From contig JAOUPA010000112.1 in assembly GCA_029880105.1 (NCBI GenBank), positions 1-6,097 on the forward strand: a stretch of DNA of 6,097 nt, in the 5' to 3' direction. The notes under the pieces were generated by a model, which was given only the letters and a program-made list of their open reading frames with translations, had not been told where the DNA came from and searched no databases. Shown piece after piece: positions 1 through 6,097 of this stretch. The stretch comes from Gammaproteobacteria bacterium (GTDB taxonomy: Bacteria; Pseudomonadota; Gammaproteobacteria; SZUA-229). The first letter of the stretch is position 1; the number at the start of each line of letters is the position of its first letter. The translations under genes and the position numbers were made by a program.

Positions 1-319
1 CCACCGAGAGGAACATATCGATGATCTGGCGTTCGAGAATCTCAATATCTAACATCAGCCAGTCACCGAATTCGGCGCTGGTCTCCATCATGTATTCGGC
101 GGCATCGTTGATATCGCGTTTGATGTATTCGCTGATTTCATGCGCCTCTTCCATGGTGACTTCGCCCAGGTGGACAGCCTGTTCTTTGGCATTGTTCAGC
201 GCTTTTTGCAGGGTCAGGTCGGAGGTGTCGGTGTTTTCAAAGGCTTCGCGTATGTGTGCCATCATCTGGTTATAAGTTTCAACCAGACGGTTATAGGGTG
301 ATTGCTTGTTAGATGTCAT
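1..319 (-). CDS. YbeL/DUF1451-family zinc-ribbon protein, N-terminal part (cut by window edge)
   Basis: This is the first 106 codons of a minus-strand gene whose ATG is the complement of bases 317-319; the 3' end lies outside the window. The visible part is hydrophilic and predicted helical. It carries the pattern I associate with this family: a Gly-Glu-(Leu/Val)-Thr turn near residue 48 (HLGEVTMEEA), then a helix with YIKRDINDAA, then GDWLMLDIEILE and an IIDMFLSV stretch resembling Pseudomonas-type members. The family's Cys-rich zinc ribbon is C-terminal and would be beyond the edge, so metal binding cannot be confirmed here. The cellular function of the family is not established. Divergent placement next to leuS matches ybeL in E. 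coli and supports the assignment. A weak Shine-Dalgarno (GGA in GCTGGAAAATC) lies 5 to 7 bases before the ATG. Family assignment comes from remembered sequence patterns, not a search. Confidence 0.82.
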   Translation of the reverse strand, partial: MTSNKQSPYNRLVETYNQMMAHIREAFENTDTSDLTLQKALNNAKEQAVHLGEVTMEEAHEISEYIKRDINDAAEYMMETSAEFGDWLMLDIEILERQIIDMFLSV

Positions 320-415
320 GATTTTCCAGCGTAATTGGTTCGGCTATGCGGCTTTTTAGTTTCCTTGCCTTGAGCGCTCGTGTATCCTTTCGTCCTTATA
401 TTTATAGACCAGAAA

Positions 416-445
416 AGTTCGTGATGCGGATGTATCTGACGAACT
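416..445 (+). other. Possible hairpin in the leuS 5' leader
   Basis: AGTTCGT at 416-422 is perfectly complementary to ACGAACT at 439-445. Inside these arms, after a two-base bulge (437-438), GAT at 423-425 can pair with ATC at 434-436, leaving an 8-base loop. There is no T-run after the structure, so it is not an intrinsic terminator. It ends 19 bases before the leuS ATG, close enough to affect ribosome access if transcription begins upstream of it. A 7-bp stem could also arise by chance. Confidence 0.3.
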
Positions 446-454
446 GTTGATTAC

Positions 455-459
455 AAGAG
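455..459 (+). promoter_or_regulatory. Ribosome binding site of leuS
   Basis: AAGAG lies 5 bases before the ATG at 465. It decides the start: the in-frame TTG at 447, six codons upstream, has no comparable Shine-Dalgarno sequence, and starting there would make this AAGAG part of the coding sequence. Confidence 0.6.
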
Positions 460-464
460 CCATA

Positions 465-3107
465 ATGCACAAAGAATATAACCCGCAGGAAATTGAATCC
501 AAAGTCCAGAAAACCTGGGACGAGCAAAACACCTTCAAGGTTGTCGAAGACGCCAGCAAGGAAAAGTTTTATTGCCTGTCCATGTTCCCGTATCCCAGTG
601 GCCGGTTGCACATGGGGCATGTGCGTAATTACACTATCGGTGATGTAATCTCCCGCTACCAGCGCATGCTCGGCAAGAACGTACTACAGCCGATGGGCTG
701 GGATGCCTTTGGCCTGCCGGCAGAGAATGCAGCCATGAACAATAGTGTGCCGCCGGCACAGTGGACCTACAGCAATATCGATTACATGCGCAAGCAGCTG
801 CAGTCGCTGGGCTTTGGTATCGACTGGTCGCGTGAAGTTGCCACCTGCAAACCCGACTACTATCGCTGGAACCAGTGGCTGTTCCTGCGCCTGCTGGAAA
901 AGGGCATCGTCTACCAGAAAACCGGCACGGTGAACTGGGATCCGGTCGACCAGACCGTACTGGCCAACGAGCAGGTCATCGATGGCCGAGGCTGGCGCAC
1001 TGGTGCAGTGGTCGAGAAGCGCGAAATCCCGATGTATTACATGGAGATTACCCGCTATGCCGAAGAGCTACTCGCCGATCTGGACCAGCTCGACGGCTGG
1101 CCGGAGCAGGTGCGCACCATGCAGCGCAACTGGATCGGCAAGAGCTTTGGTGTGCGCGTCGGTTTCCCACACGAGATTGATGGTGGCGGCACCCTGTGGG
1201 TGTTTACTACCCGTGCCGACACCCTGATGGGTGCAACCTACGTTGCGGTTGCCGCCGAACACCCGCTGGCACTGCACGCGGCGCAGAATAACCCGGAACT
1301 CGCAGCATTTATCGAGGACTGCAAGCACGGCGGTACCTCCGAGGCTGAGCTGGCCACCCAGGAGAAGAAGGGTATGGCCACCGGCCTTACCGTTACGCAT
1401 CCGCTGACCGGTGAACAACTACCACTATGGGTCGCCAACTATGTGCTGATGTCCTACGGTGAGGGTGCGGTGATGGCAGTGCCCGCCCATGACGAGCGTG
1501 ATTTTGCCTTTGCCCACAAGTACGGCCTGCCGGTGAAGGCAGTCATTCGCACCACGGCGGGTGATGAGACGCCAGAACCGTGGCAGGAGAGCTATGCCGA
1601 GCACGGTAGCTGTATTAATTCTGGTAAATACGATGGCCTCGATTTCGATGCGGCGGTCGATGCCATTGCTGTAGACCTCAACGCAAAGGATCTGGGTGAG
1701 AAAAAGGTGACCTGGCGTCTGCGCGACTGGGGTATCTCGCGTCAGCGCTACTGGGGTACACCGATTCCGATGATCCGGTGTGAACACTGCGGTGATGTGC
1801 CGGTGCCCGACGACCAGCTGCCCGTGGTGCTGCCCGAGGAGTGCGTGCCCGATGGCTCCGGCAACCCACTCAACAAATACGAGGCCTTCCTCAACTGCAC
1901 CTGCCCGAAGTGTGGTGCTGCTGCACGCCGCGAGACCGATACCATGGACACCTTCGTCGACTCGTCCTGGTATTTTTCCCGCTATACCTGTCCCAATGCG
2001 GCCACCATGGTCGACGAGCGGGTCAATTACTGGATGCCGGTAGACCAGTATATCGGCGGTATCGAGCATGCCATCCTGCACCTGCTGTATTCTCGTTTCT
2101 GGACCAAGGTGATGCGTGACCTTGGCCTGACCTCGGTAACCGAGCCATTTAAGAACCTGCTGACTCAGGGCATGGTGGTTGCGCCTACCTTCTACCGCGA
2201 TGGCGCCGATGGCCGCAAGCAGTGGTTCAATCCAGCTGATGTCGAGCTGACCACCGATGACAAGGGGCGTGCACAGTCAGCTGTTTTGACAGCTGATGGC
2301 CAGCCGGTGCAGATCGGCGGTATCGAGAAGATGGCCAAGTCGAAGAACAATGGTGTCGATCCCCAGGCACTGATTGACCACTACGGTGCCGATACCGCCC
2401 GCGTCTTTATGATGTTTGCGGCACCGCCTGAGCAGTCCCTGGAGTGGAATGACTCCGGGGTAGAAGGTGCGCATCGTTTTCTCAAACGCCTGTGGTCCTT
2501 CTCTGCCGAGACAAATGAATTGTTTAAATCATTTTCAGATACTGCCGACGATATCAATTGGTTGGAAGTGAATAAGGAGCAATCAAGTGTTCGCCGGGAG
2601 ATTTACGAAATATTGAACATAGCGTTGTATGATTTTAGTAAGTACCAGTTCAATACCGTGATCGCAGCCTGCATGAAGATATTGAATACACTTAGCAAGA
2701 TTACTGGTGTAGTTGATATCGAACAAAAAATGAAATTGGATGAGCCGTCCATGAATGTGATGGTGGCTATTAAGCGAGAAGGGCTCTCTATTGTACTGCG
2801 ACTGCTGTCGCCGGTCGCTCCTCACATCACACAGGCCCTGTGGTATGAGCTGGGTTACGGCGAGGATATCCTGCATGCCGAGTGGCCAGTGGTGGATGAG
2901 TCGACACTGGTGCGTGATTCCATCGAGCTGGTGGTACAGGTCAACGGTAAGCTGCGTTCGAAAATCAACGTGCCTGCAGATGCCGACAAGGACAAAGTCG
3001 AGGCACTGGCGCTGGCCGACGAAAAAGTCATCAGCCATATCGAAGGTAAGACCGTACGCAAGGTAATCGTTGTGCCTGGTCGCCTGGTTAACCTGGTTGT
3101 TGGCTGA
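465..3107 (+). CDS. leuS: Leucyl-tRNA synthetase (EC 6.1.1.4)
   Basis: Cytosolic class Ia synthetase that charges tRNA-Leu with leucine using ATP. The protein is 880 aa from the ATG at 465; E. coli LeuRS is 860. In order: the HIGH-type signature HMGH at 49-52; WIGKS from W223, leading into the CP1 editing insertion; the editing-site threonine-rich segment with T248, T249 and T253 (equivalent to E. coli T252); and HDERD at 342-346 with the editing-site Asp at 346. Next come the return to the Rossmann core (RDWGISRQRYWG, 420-431), a zinc-type insertion with C439, C442, C478, C480 and C483 as in the T. thermophilus enzyme, and the leucine-specific segment before the KMSKS loop. That loop reads KMAKS (622-626), with Ala at the third position. 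The anticodon-binding and C-terminal domains fill the remainder and look complete. Bases about 2520-2760 are much lower in GC than the flanks. It is first in a tight operon with lptE and holA, overlapping lptE by one base. Confidence 0.98.
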   Translation: MHKEYNPQEIESKVQKTWDEQNTFKVVEDASKEKFYCLSMFPYPSGRLHMGHVRNYTIGDVISRYQRMLGKNVLQPMGWDAFGLPAENAAMNNSVPPAQWTYSNIDYMRKQLQSLGFGIDWSREVATCKPDYYRWNQWLFLRLLEKGIVYQKTGTVNWDPVDQTVLANEQVIDGRGWRTGAVVEKREIPMYYMEITRYAEELLADLDQLDGWPEQVRTMQRNWIGKSFGVRVGFPHEIDGGGTLWVFTTRADTLMGATYVAVAAEHPLALHAAQNNPELAAFIEDCKHGGTSEAELATQEKKGMATGLTVTHPLTGEQLPLWVANYVLMSYGEGAVMAVPAHDERDFAFAHKYGLPVKAVIRTTAGDETPEPWQESYAEHGSCINSGKYDGLDFDAAVDAIAVDLNAKDLGEKKVTWRLRDWGISRQRYWGTPIPMIRCEHCGDVPVPDDQLPVVLPEECVPDGSGNPLNKYEAFLNCTCPKCGAAARRETDTMDTFVDSSWYFSRYTCPNAATMVDERVNYWMPVDQYIGGIEHAILHLLYSRFWTKVMRDLGLTSVTEPFKNLLTQGMVVAPTFYRDGADGRKQWFNPADVELTTDDKGRAQSAVLTADGQPVQIGGIEKMAKSKNNGVDPQALIDHYGADTARVFMMFAAPPEQSLEWNDSGVEGAHRFLKRLWSFSAETNELFKSFSDTADDINWLEVNKEQSSVRREIYEILNIALYDFSKYQFNTVIAACMKILNTLSKITGVVDIEQKMKLDEPSMNVMVAIKREGLSIVLRLLSPVAPHITQALWYELGYGEDILHAEWPVVDESTLVRDSIELVVQVNGKLRSKINVPADADKDKVEALALADEKVISHIEGKTVRKVIVVPGRLVNLVVG

Positions 3108-3655
3108 TGAAATCGCACCGCTATTTGCATAAAACGGTTTTTATTTTTGTGCTGGTGGTGCTGACCTGCGTGCAGGCCGCCTGTGGTTTTCACCTCAGAG
3201 GGGTGTTTACCTTGCCGAACAGTATTACGCCTGTTTTTGTTGATTTGAACGGCAATGATAATGAGCTCAATCGTGAACTCGAATCATCGATTGCAGCCAT
3301 CGATGAAAATGCCTTGGCAAGTTCAGAGATAGAGGCGAAAACGATTTTGACAATTACCAATGCTCAAATGAATCAGCGTGTGGCGGCCGTTGATAGTCTG
3401 GGGCGCGCCCGTAATTATGAACTGAGTTATCAGTTTCATTACGAATTAAAAAAGGCTCCTGTCTCAAATGAGCACACTGATATCATAAAGGCAAATACAC
3501 TCGAGCTAAAAAGAGATTTATTGTTTGACCCTGAAAGTGTGTTGGCCGTTGAGCACGAAAAAAATGCTCTGCAGAAAGATATGCGCAAAGATGCTGCACA
3601 GATAGTGCTCAGGCAATTGAGTACAATTAAATTTCCTGAAGCGCAAACGCAATAA
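3107..3655 (+). CDS. lptE: LPS-assembly lipoprotein LptE
   Basis: Outer-membrane lipoprotein that plugs the LptD barrel and helps deliver lipopolysaccharide to the cell surface in the Lpt pathway. The protein is 182 aa, somewhat shorter than the E. coli protein. It has a basic N-terminus (about residues 1-9), a hydrophobic segment (10-20) and a lipidation cysteine at position 26, followed directly by GFHLRG, which parallels the CGWHLRD start of mature E. coli LptE. The residue at -3 of the lipobox is Gln (VQAAC), which is unusual. The mature part is a mixed alpha/beta sequence ending in a helix with QIVLRQLSTI. The start codon overlaps the leuS TGA by one base (TGATG), and there is no strong Shine-Dalgarno sequence, so translation is probably coupled to leuS. 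Local GC is about 40 percent in 3301-3360 by hand count, lower than most of leuS. The identification rests on the mature N-terminus, length, signal peptide and position between leuS and holA. Confidence 0.93.
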   Translation: MKSHRYLHKTVFIFVLVVLTCVQAACGFHLRGVFTLPNSITPVFVDLNGNDNELNRELESSIAAIDENALASSEIEAKTILTITNAQMNQRVAAVDSLGRARNYELSYQFHYELKKAPVSNEHTDIIKANTLELKRDLLFDPESVLAVEHEKNALQKDMRKDAAQIVLRQLSTIKFPEAQTQ

Positions 3656-3661
3656 TTCAAA

Positions 3662-4675
3662 ATGAATGTTCGCCCAGATCAACTGAAAGCAGTTGTAGCT
3701 AAACAGATTTACCCTGTTTACCTGGTAAGTGGTGATGAGCCTTTGCAGGTTATGGAGGCGACCGATCTTATCCGTACTAATTGCCGTGAACAGGGTTATC
3801 TCGAGCGCGAGATATTTGAGGTTGATGCCAGTTTTGACTGGCAGGACTTTAACGATGAAGCTGCAACGATGTCGTTGTTTTCATCGCAGCGCATTCTCGA
3901 TGTGCGCATTCCTTCAGGCAAATTTGGCAAACAGGGAAGCCAGGTTATCAAACAGTATCTGGATAGGCCGGCGGAAGATACAGTCGTGTTGATTACTGCG
4001 GGCAAGCTGGATAAAAGCGCAAAAAACAGCGCATGGTTCAAGGCGATTGATAAGCAGGGCATGGTGGTTCAGTGCTGGCCGGTTGATAGTAGCCAGCTGC
4101 CAGGTTGGGTGCGCCAGCGTTTCCAGCAACGCGGTATGCAACCGAACACTGAAGTAGTTGATTATGTCTGTCAGCATGTTGAAGGTAACTTGCTGGCAGC
4201 AGCCCAGGAGATTGATAAAATTTACCTGTTCGTCGGCCCAGGCGAAATCACGTTTGAGAATGTCAGCGAGGCCATCACCGAAAACTCCCGCTTTAGTGCC
4301 TTTGAACTGGTCGATACCGCGCTTAAAGGTGATGCCTCAAAAACAATCAGGATCCTGAATAGCCTCGACGCCGAAGGCATTGAACCGCTGGCTATCATCT
4401 GGGCACTGTCCAAAGAAATTCGCCTGTTGTGCCTGGCGGCTGCCGACCCTTCCTCAGCCGATTACCTGTTCAGCCGCTCCGGCGTATGGAGTAATCGTAT
4501 GCCGCTATTCAAGGGCTGCCTGTCCCGTCATACGGAAAAGTCCCTGCGCTCCCTGTTACAACGCTGTATGAAAATCGAAGGTGTCAGCAAGGGGTTTGAG
4601 CCGGGTAGTGCCTGGGATGAACTGAGGACGTTATGTTTATTGCTGGCTAACGGTCTACAGCGTAAAAACAGGTAA
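3662..4675 (+). CDS. holA: DNA polymerase III subunit delta
   Basis: Subunit of the clamp-loader complex that opens the beta sliding clamp so it can be loaded on primed DNA. The protein is 337 aa, against 343 in E. coli. Visible landmarks are an N-terminal YLVSGDEPLQ segment (20-29) equivalent to YLLLGNDPLL in E. coli, the clamp-contacting MSLF at 70-73 (L72 and F73 matching E. coli L73 and F74), SAWFKAI, then LPGWVRQR and EGNLLAAAQEIDK in the middle domain. FSAFELVD (211-218) and the helical C-terminal domain with IIWALSKEIRLL around W247 follow. There is no Walker A motif, as expected because delta does not bind ATP. The ATG is 6 bases after the lptE stop and has only an A-rich, Shine-Dalgarno-poor leader (CAATAATTCAAA), suggesting coupling to lptE. 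In E. coli nadD follows holA, but here it does not. Confidence 0.97.
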   Translation: MNVRPDQLKAVVAKQIYPVYLVSGDEPLQVMEATDLIRTNCREQGYLEREIFEVDASFDWQDFNDEAATMSLFSSQRILDVRIPSGKFGKQGSQVIKQYLDRPAEDTVVLITAGKLDKSAKNSAWFKAIDKQGMVVQCWPVDSSQLPGWVRQRFQQRGMQPNTEVVDYVCQHVEGNLLAAAQEIDKIYLFVGPGEITFENVSEAITENSRFSAFELVDTALKGDASKTIRILNSLDAEGIEPLAIIWALSKEIRLLCLAAADPSSADYLFSRSGVWSNRMPLFKGCLSRHTEKSLRSLLQRCMKIEGVSKGFEPGSAWDELRTLCLLLANGLQRKNR

Positions 4676-4795
4676 AAATATTTTTAGTATTCAGATAAGT
4701 AGTTGATATTTTAGTATTAACGGCTGTTTTTCAGGTTTCATGAGGGGCTTTGTTTTGTTATTGTTACTCGATGTAATGTCCGAATGTTCGTATCT
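4676..4795. other. AT-rich spacer between holA and the peptidase gene
   Basis: These 120 bases carry no supportable gene. Just after the holA stop is the palindrome AAAAATATTTTT (4674-4685), which has no GC stem and is not a terminator. TAGTAT occurs at 4685-4690 and again at 4712-4717, and TTGATA at 4703-4708, but no pair of hexamers has promoter spacing. CTGTTTTTCAGG at 4724-4735 is repeated inside the next gene at 4819-4830. The spacer length and lack of Shine-Dalgarno-type packing suggest the next gene is a separate transcription unit, but its promoter cannot be placed. Confidence 0.45.
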
Positions 4796-4830
4796 ATGAA
4801 AAAATTTCATTTTATAGTCTGTTTTTCAGG
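4724..4830 (+). repeat. 12-base direct repeat, two copies 95 bases apart
   Basis: CTGTTTTTCAGG occurs at 4724-4735 in the spacer and at 4819-4830 within the signal-peptide codons of the peptidase gene. The copies are identical over 12 bases and diverge immediately outside. The unit is partly low-complexity (a T5 run), which raises the odds of coincidence. Confidence 0.5.
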
Positions 4831-6097
4831 ATTGCTGGCTATCTCAGGTGTGCAGGCAGCCACATTTGATGATATTGACTATAACCGTCTGAAAATTGAA
4901 CTGGGTACAGCGATACCTAATGGCACAGGTGTTCAGGCTGCATTTGTTGAATCATCAATTAATGGCGCATGGATACCTGATCCGGCTAATGCCCAGTTCA
5001 CTGGAAAAACTTTTGTAGAAAAAACGACTGGTTCCTCAGGTTATTCTGCGCATGCGACTAGCGTAGGCCGACTATTCTTTGGCAATACTTATTCGACGAC
5101 ACCCGCTATTATTAATATCGATCTATACGAAGCCATAAACTGGATGACAACTGGATTTCTTCTTTCTGGGCCGAATGGAGCTCCAGGTGTATCTGCTGCC
5201 CGTGTTGCAAACCATAGCTGGATTTCTGATGCGGGTAATGTTACGAGTAATGTTGAAATTCTCCGTCACGTTGATTATGTGGTTAGCACTGACGAGTTTA
5301 TCCAGGTAGCATCGAGTAACACGACTCCGACAACAACACATCTGCTGGCGGACAGCCTTAATGCGATCAAAGTAAGCGTACCCGTCAGTGCGGGCTCTGT
5401 CACCGAGGCGCTCAGCAGTATTTATGCAGCAGGTCGTGCGCGTGCAGATATTTTAGCACCGGAGTCAACCTTGAGTGGTGCGACACCACGCATTGCTTCA
5501 GCTGCAGCTTTGCTGGTTGGTCATGCGCACAGCAATCCAACACTGTCATCAGGCAGTGGCAGCACAACTAACCGAAATGGCGACACTATTTATAACGCGG
5601 AACGATCAGAGACGATCAAGGCGATTTTAATGGCGGGTGCAGACAGGCGTACATCGGGGAATACTAATCCGGCAGCAAATCCATTAGATATTACCGATTA
5701 TCGTGTAGATGTCGCCAATCAAACTAGTAATGGACTGGATAAACGTTTTGGTGCCGGACAGCTCAATATCTATAACAGTTACCACATTCTCAATGCGGGC
5801 GAGCAGAATAGCAGCGAAGATAGTGGTTCAAACATCAGCAATCTTGGATTCGATTATGATGCTGCTTTTGGTGGCCAGGGGGGTACCAATGGAACAGCTA
5901 CCTACAACTTCACTACGGGTGCCGCCGTAGGGCAAAAACTAAAAGCCGCACTCGTGTGGAATGTAAAGATATCTACTCTGGATGCACTTTATAATCTTGA
6001 TTTGCAGCTAATCGATGTCACTGCCGGTAATACTGTTGTTGCCAGCTCTACCAGTGCGATAGATAGCACTGAAAATCTCTGGGTTGACCTGAAAAAT
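4796..6097 (+). CDS. Exported subtilisin-like (S8) serine peptidase, divergent; C-terminus cut by window edge
   Basis: An open frame of 434 codons runs to the edge without a stop. It starts with a signal peptide: MKKF, a hydrophobic core to about residue 18, and a probable signal peptidase I site after VQA (residue 21). The only cysteine is C9, in the signal peptide. The fold assignment rests on ordered subtilase-like blocks. NGTGVQAAFVESS (42-54) aligns with the strand bearing the catalytic Asp, here Glu52. GYSAHATSVG (82-91) is the His block, with His86. VANHSW (137-142) resembles the conserved Asn-x-Ser-Trp strand. VASSN (171-175) could give the oxyanion Asn175, and SLNAIKVSV is the strand after it. 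ADILAPESTLSGATPRIASAAALLV (split: ADILAPE at 217-223, TLSGATP at 225-231) is the Ser block, with Ser227. Residues about 380-434 (KLKAALVWNV, LYNLDLQLID) resemble the C-terminal beta-sandwich of KP-43-like subtilases. It probably degrades or processes proteins outside the cytoplasm, but an inactive relative is possible. An alternative in-frame ATG is at 4784; neither start has a clear Shine-Dalgarno sequence, and the MKKF signal favours 4796. Confidence 0.72.
   Translation, partial: MKKFHFIVCFSGLLAISGVQAATFDDIDYNRLKIELGTAIPNGTGVQAAFVESSINGAWIPDPANAQFTGKTFVEKTTGSSGYSAHATSVGRLFFGNTYSTTPAIINIDLYEAINWMTTGFLLSGPNGAPGVSAARVANHSWISDAGNVTSNVEILRHVDYVVSTDEFIQVASSNTTPTTTHLLADSLNAIKVSVPVSAGSVTEALSSIYAAGRARADILAPESTLSGATPRIASAAALLVGHAHSNPTLSSGSGSTTNRNGDTIYNAERSETIKAILMAGADRRTSGNTNPAANPLDITDYRVDVANQTSNGLDKRFGAGQLNIYNSYHILNAGEQNSSEDSGSNISNLGFDYDAAFGGQGGTNGTATYNFTTGAAVGQKLKAALVWNVKISTLDALYNLDLQLIDVTAGNTVVASSTSAIDSTENLWVDLKN

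Larger units (their letters stand above)
320..464. promoter_or_regulatory. Divergent intergenic region between the YbeL-like gene and leuS
   Basis: These 145 bases must hold the start signals for both flanking genes. The most AT-rich core is TTATATTTATAG at 396-407, which offers -10-like hexamers on the plus strand (TATATT at 397-402) and on the minus strand (TATAAA, complement of 401-406). No good TTGACA-like -35 sits at the right distance for either, so exact promoters cannot be called. A perfect 8-bp palindrome, GAGCGCTC, occupies 372-379, where the -35 of the plus-strand candidate would fall. No tRNA, T-box or leucine-rich leader peptide is evident. Confidence 0.4.

Noticed and set aside
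21..275. A plus-strand open frame of 84 codons at the left edge
   Set aside because: It is the complement of the YbeL-like coding sequence, whose minus-strand translation is clearly protein-like. The plus-strand product is a low-complexity Ser-rich sequence.
447..464. TTG at 447 as the leuS start, adding six residues
   Set aside because: The ATG at 465 has an AAGAG at good spacing and yields the usual LeuRS N-terminus (Glu-Tyr-Asn-Pro-Gln-Glu-Ile-Glu).
1425..2081. A 218-codon minus-strand open frame inside leuS
   Set aside because: It lies wholly antisense to highly conserved LeuRS motifs in a GC-rich stretch where stops are scarce on the reverse strand. Its translation shows no recognisable domain.
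2583..3038. A 151-codon minus-strand open frame inside the 3' part of leuS
   Set aside because: Antisense to the anticodon-binding and C-terminal domains, with no start context or recognisable protein pattern.
4674..4690. AAAAATATTTTT after holA as a transcription terminator
   Set aside because: The palindrome has only A-T pairs and no loop, so it cannot form the GC-rich hairpin an intrinsic terminator needs.
4221..4731. AAAAACAG (4664-4671) and CTGTTTTT (4724-4731) as a terminator stem
   Set aside because: The arms are 52 bases apart and mostly A-T, so a stable terminator hairpin is unlikely.
5123..5341. A 72-codon minus-strand open frame inside the peptidase gene
   Set aside because: The plus-strand frame continues uninterrupted through it with ordered subtilase-like blocks, while the antisense product resembles nothing recognisable.

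Overview
The window looks like chromosomal DNA of a gammaproteobacterium that is not an enteric. The evidence is a divergent pair (a YbeL/DUF1451-type zinc-ribbon protein gene on the minus strand, leuS on the plus strand) followed by leuS-lptE-holA. This is the order known from E. coli and Pseudomonas relatives, and the protein sequences fit that class. Genus cannot be decided from the sequence.

Layout. Bases 1-319 hold the N-terminal 106 codons of the YbeL/DUF1451-like gene, which runs off the left edge. Bases 320-464 are the divergent intergenic region, with an AT-rich core, an 8-bp palindrome and a possible leader hairpin before leuS. Bases 465-3107 encode a complete leucyl-tRNA synthetase, 3107-3655 the LPS-assembly lipoprotein LptE, and 3662-4675 the delta subunit of DNA polymerase III. 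These three genes are packed with a 1-base overlap and a 6-base gap, so they very probably form one operon. They serve translation, outer-membrane biogenesis and replication and share no pathway. Bases 4676-4795 are an AT-rich spacer. From 4796 to the right edge an open reading frame continues without a stop. It encodes a signal-peptide-bearing, cysteine-free exported protein that I read as a divergent subtilisin-like (S8) serine peptidase.

The first four genes are ordinary core genes. The part most worth attention is the last gene. It sits where nadD follows holA in E. coli. Its apparent catalytic residues are Glu52, His86 and Ser227, with Glu in place of the usual Asp. Smaller oddities are a low-GC island inside leuS, a KMAKS signature in LeuRS, Gln at position -3 of the LptE lipobox and a 12-base direct repeat flanking the start of the peptidase gene. 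I found no tRNA, rRNA, CRISPR array, transposase or convincing intrinsic terminator. No clearly new multi-gene system is visible in this window.
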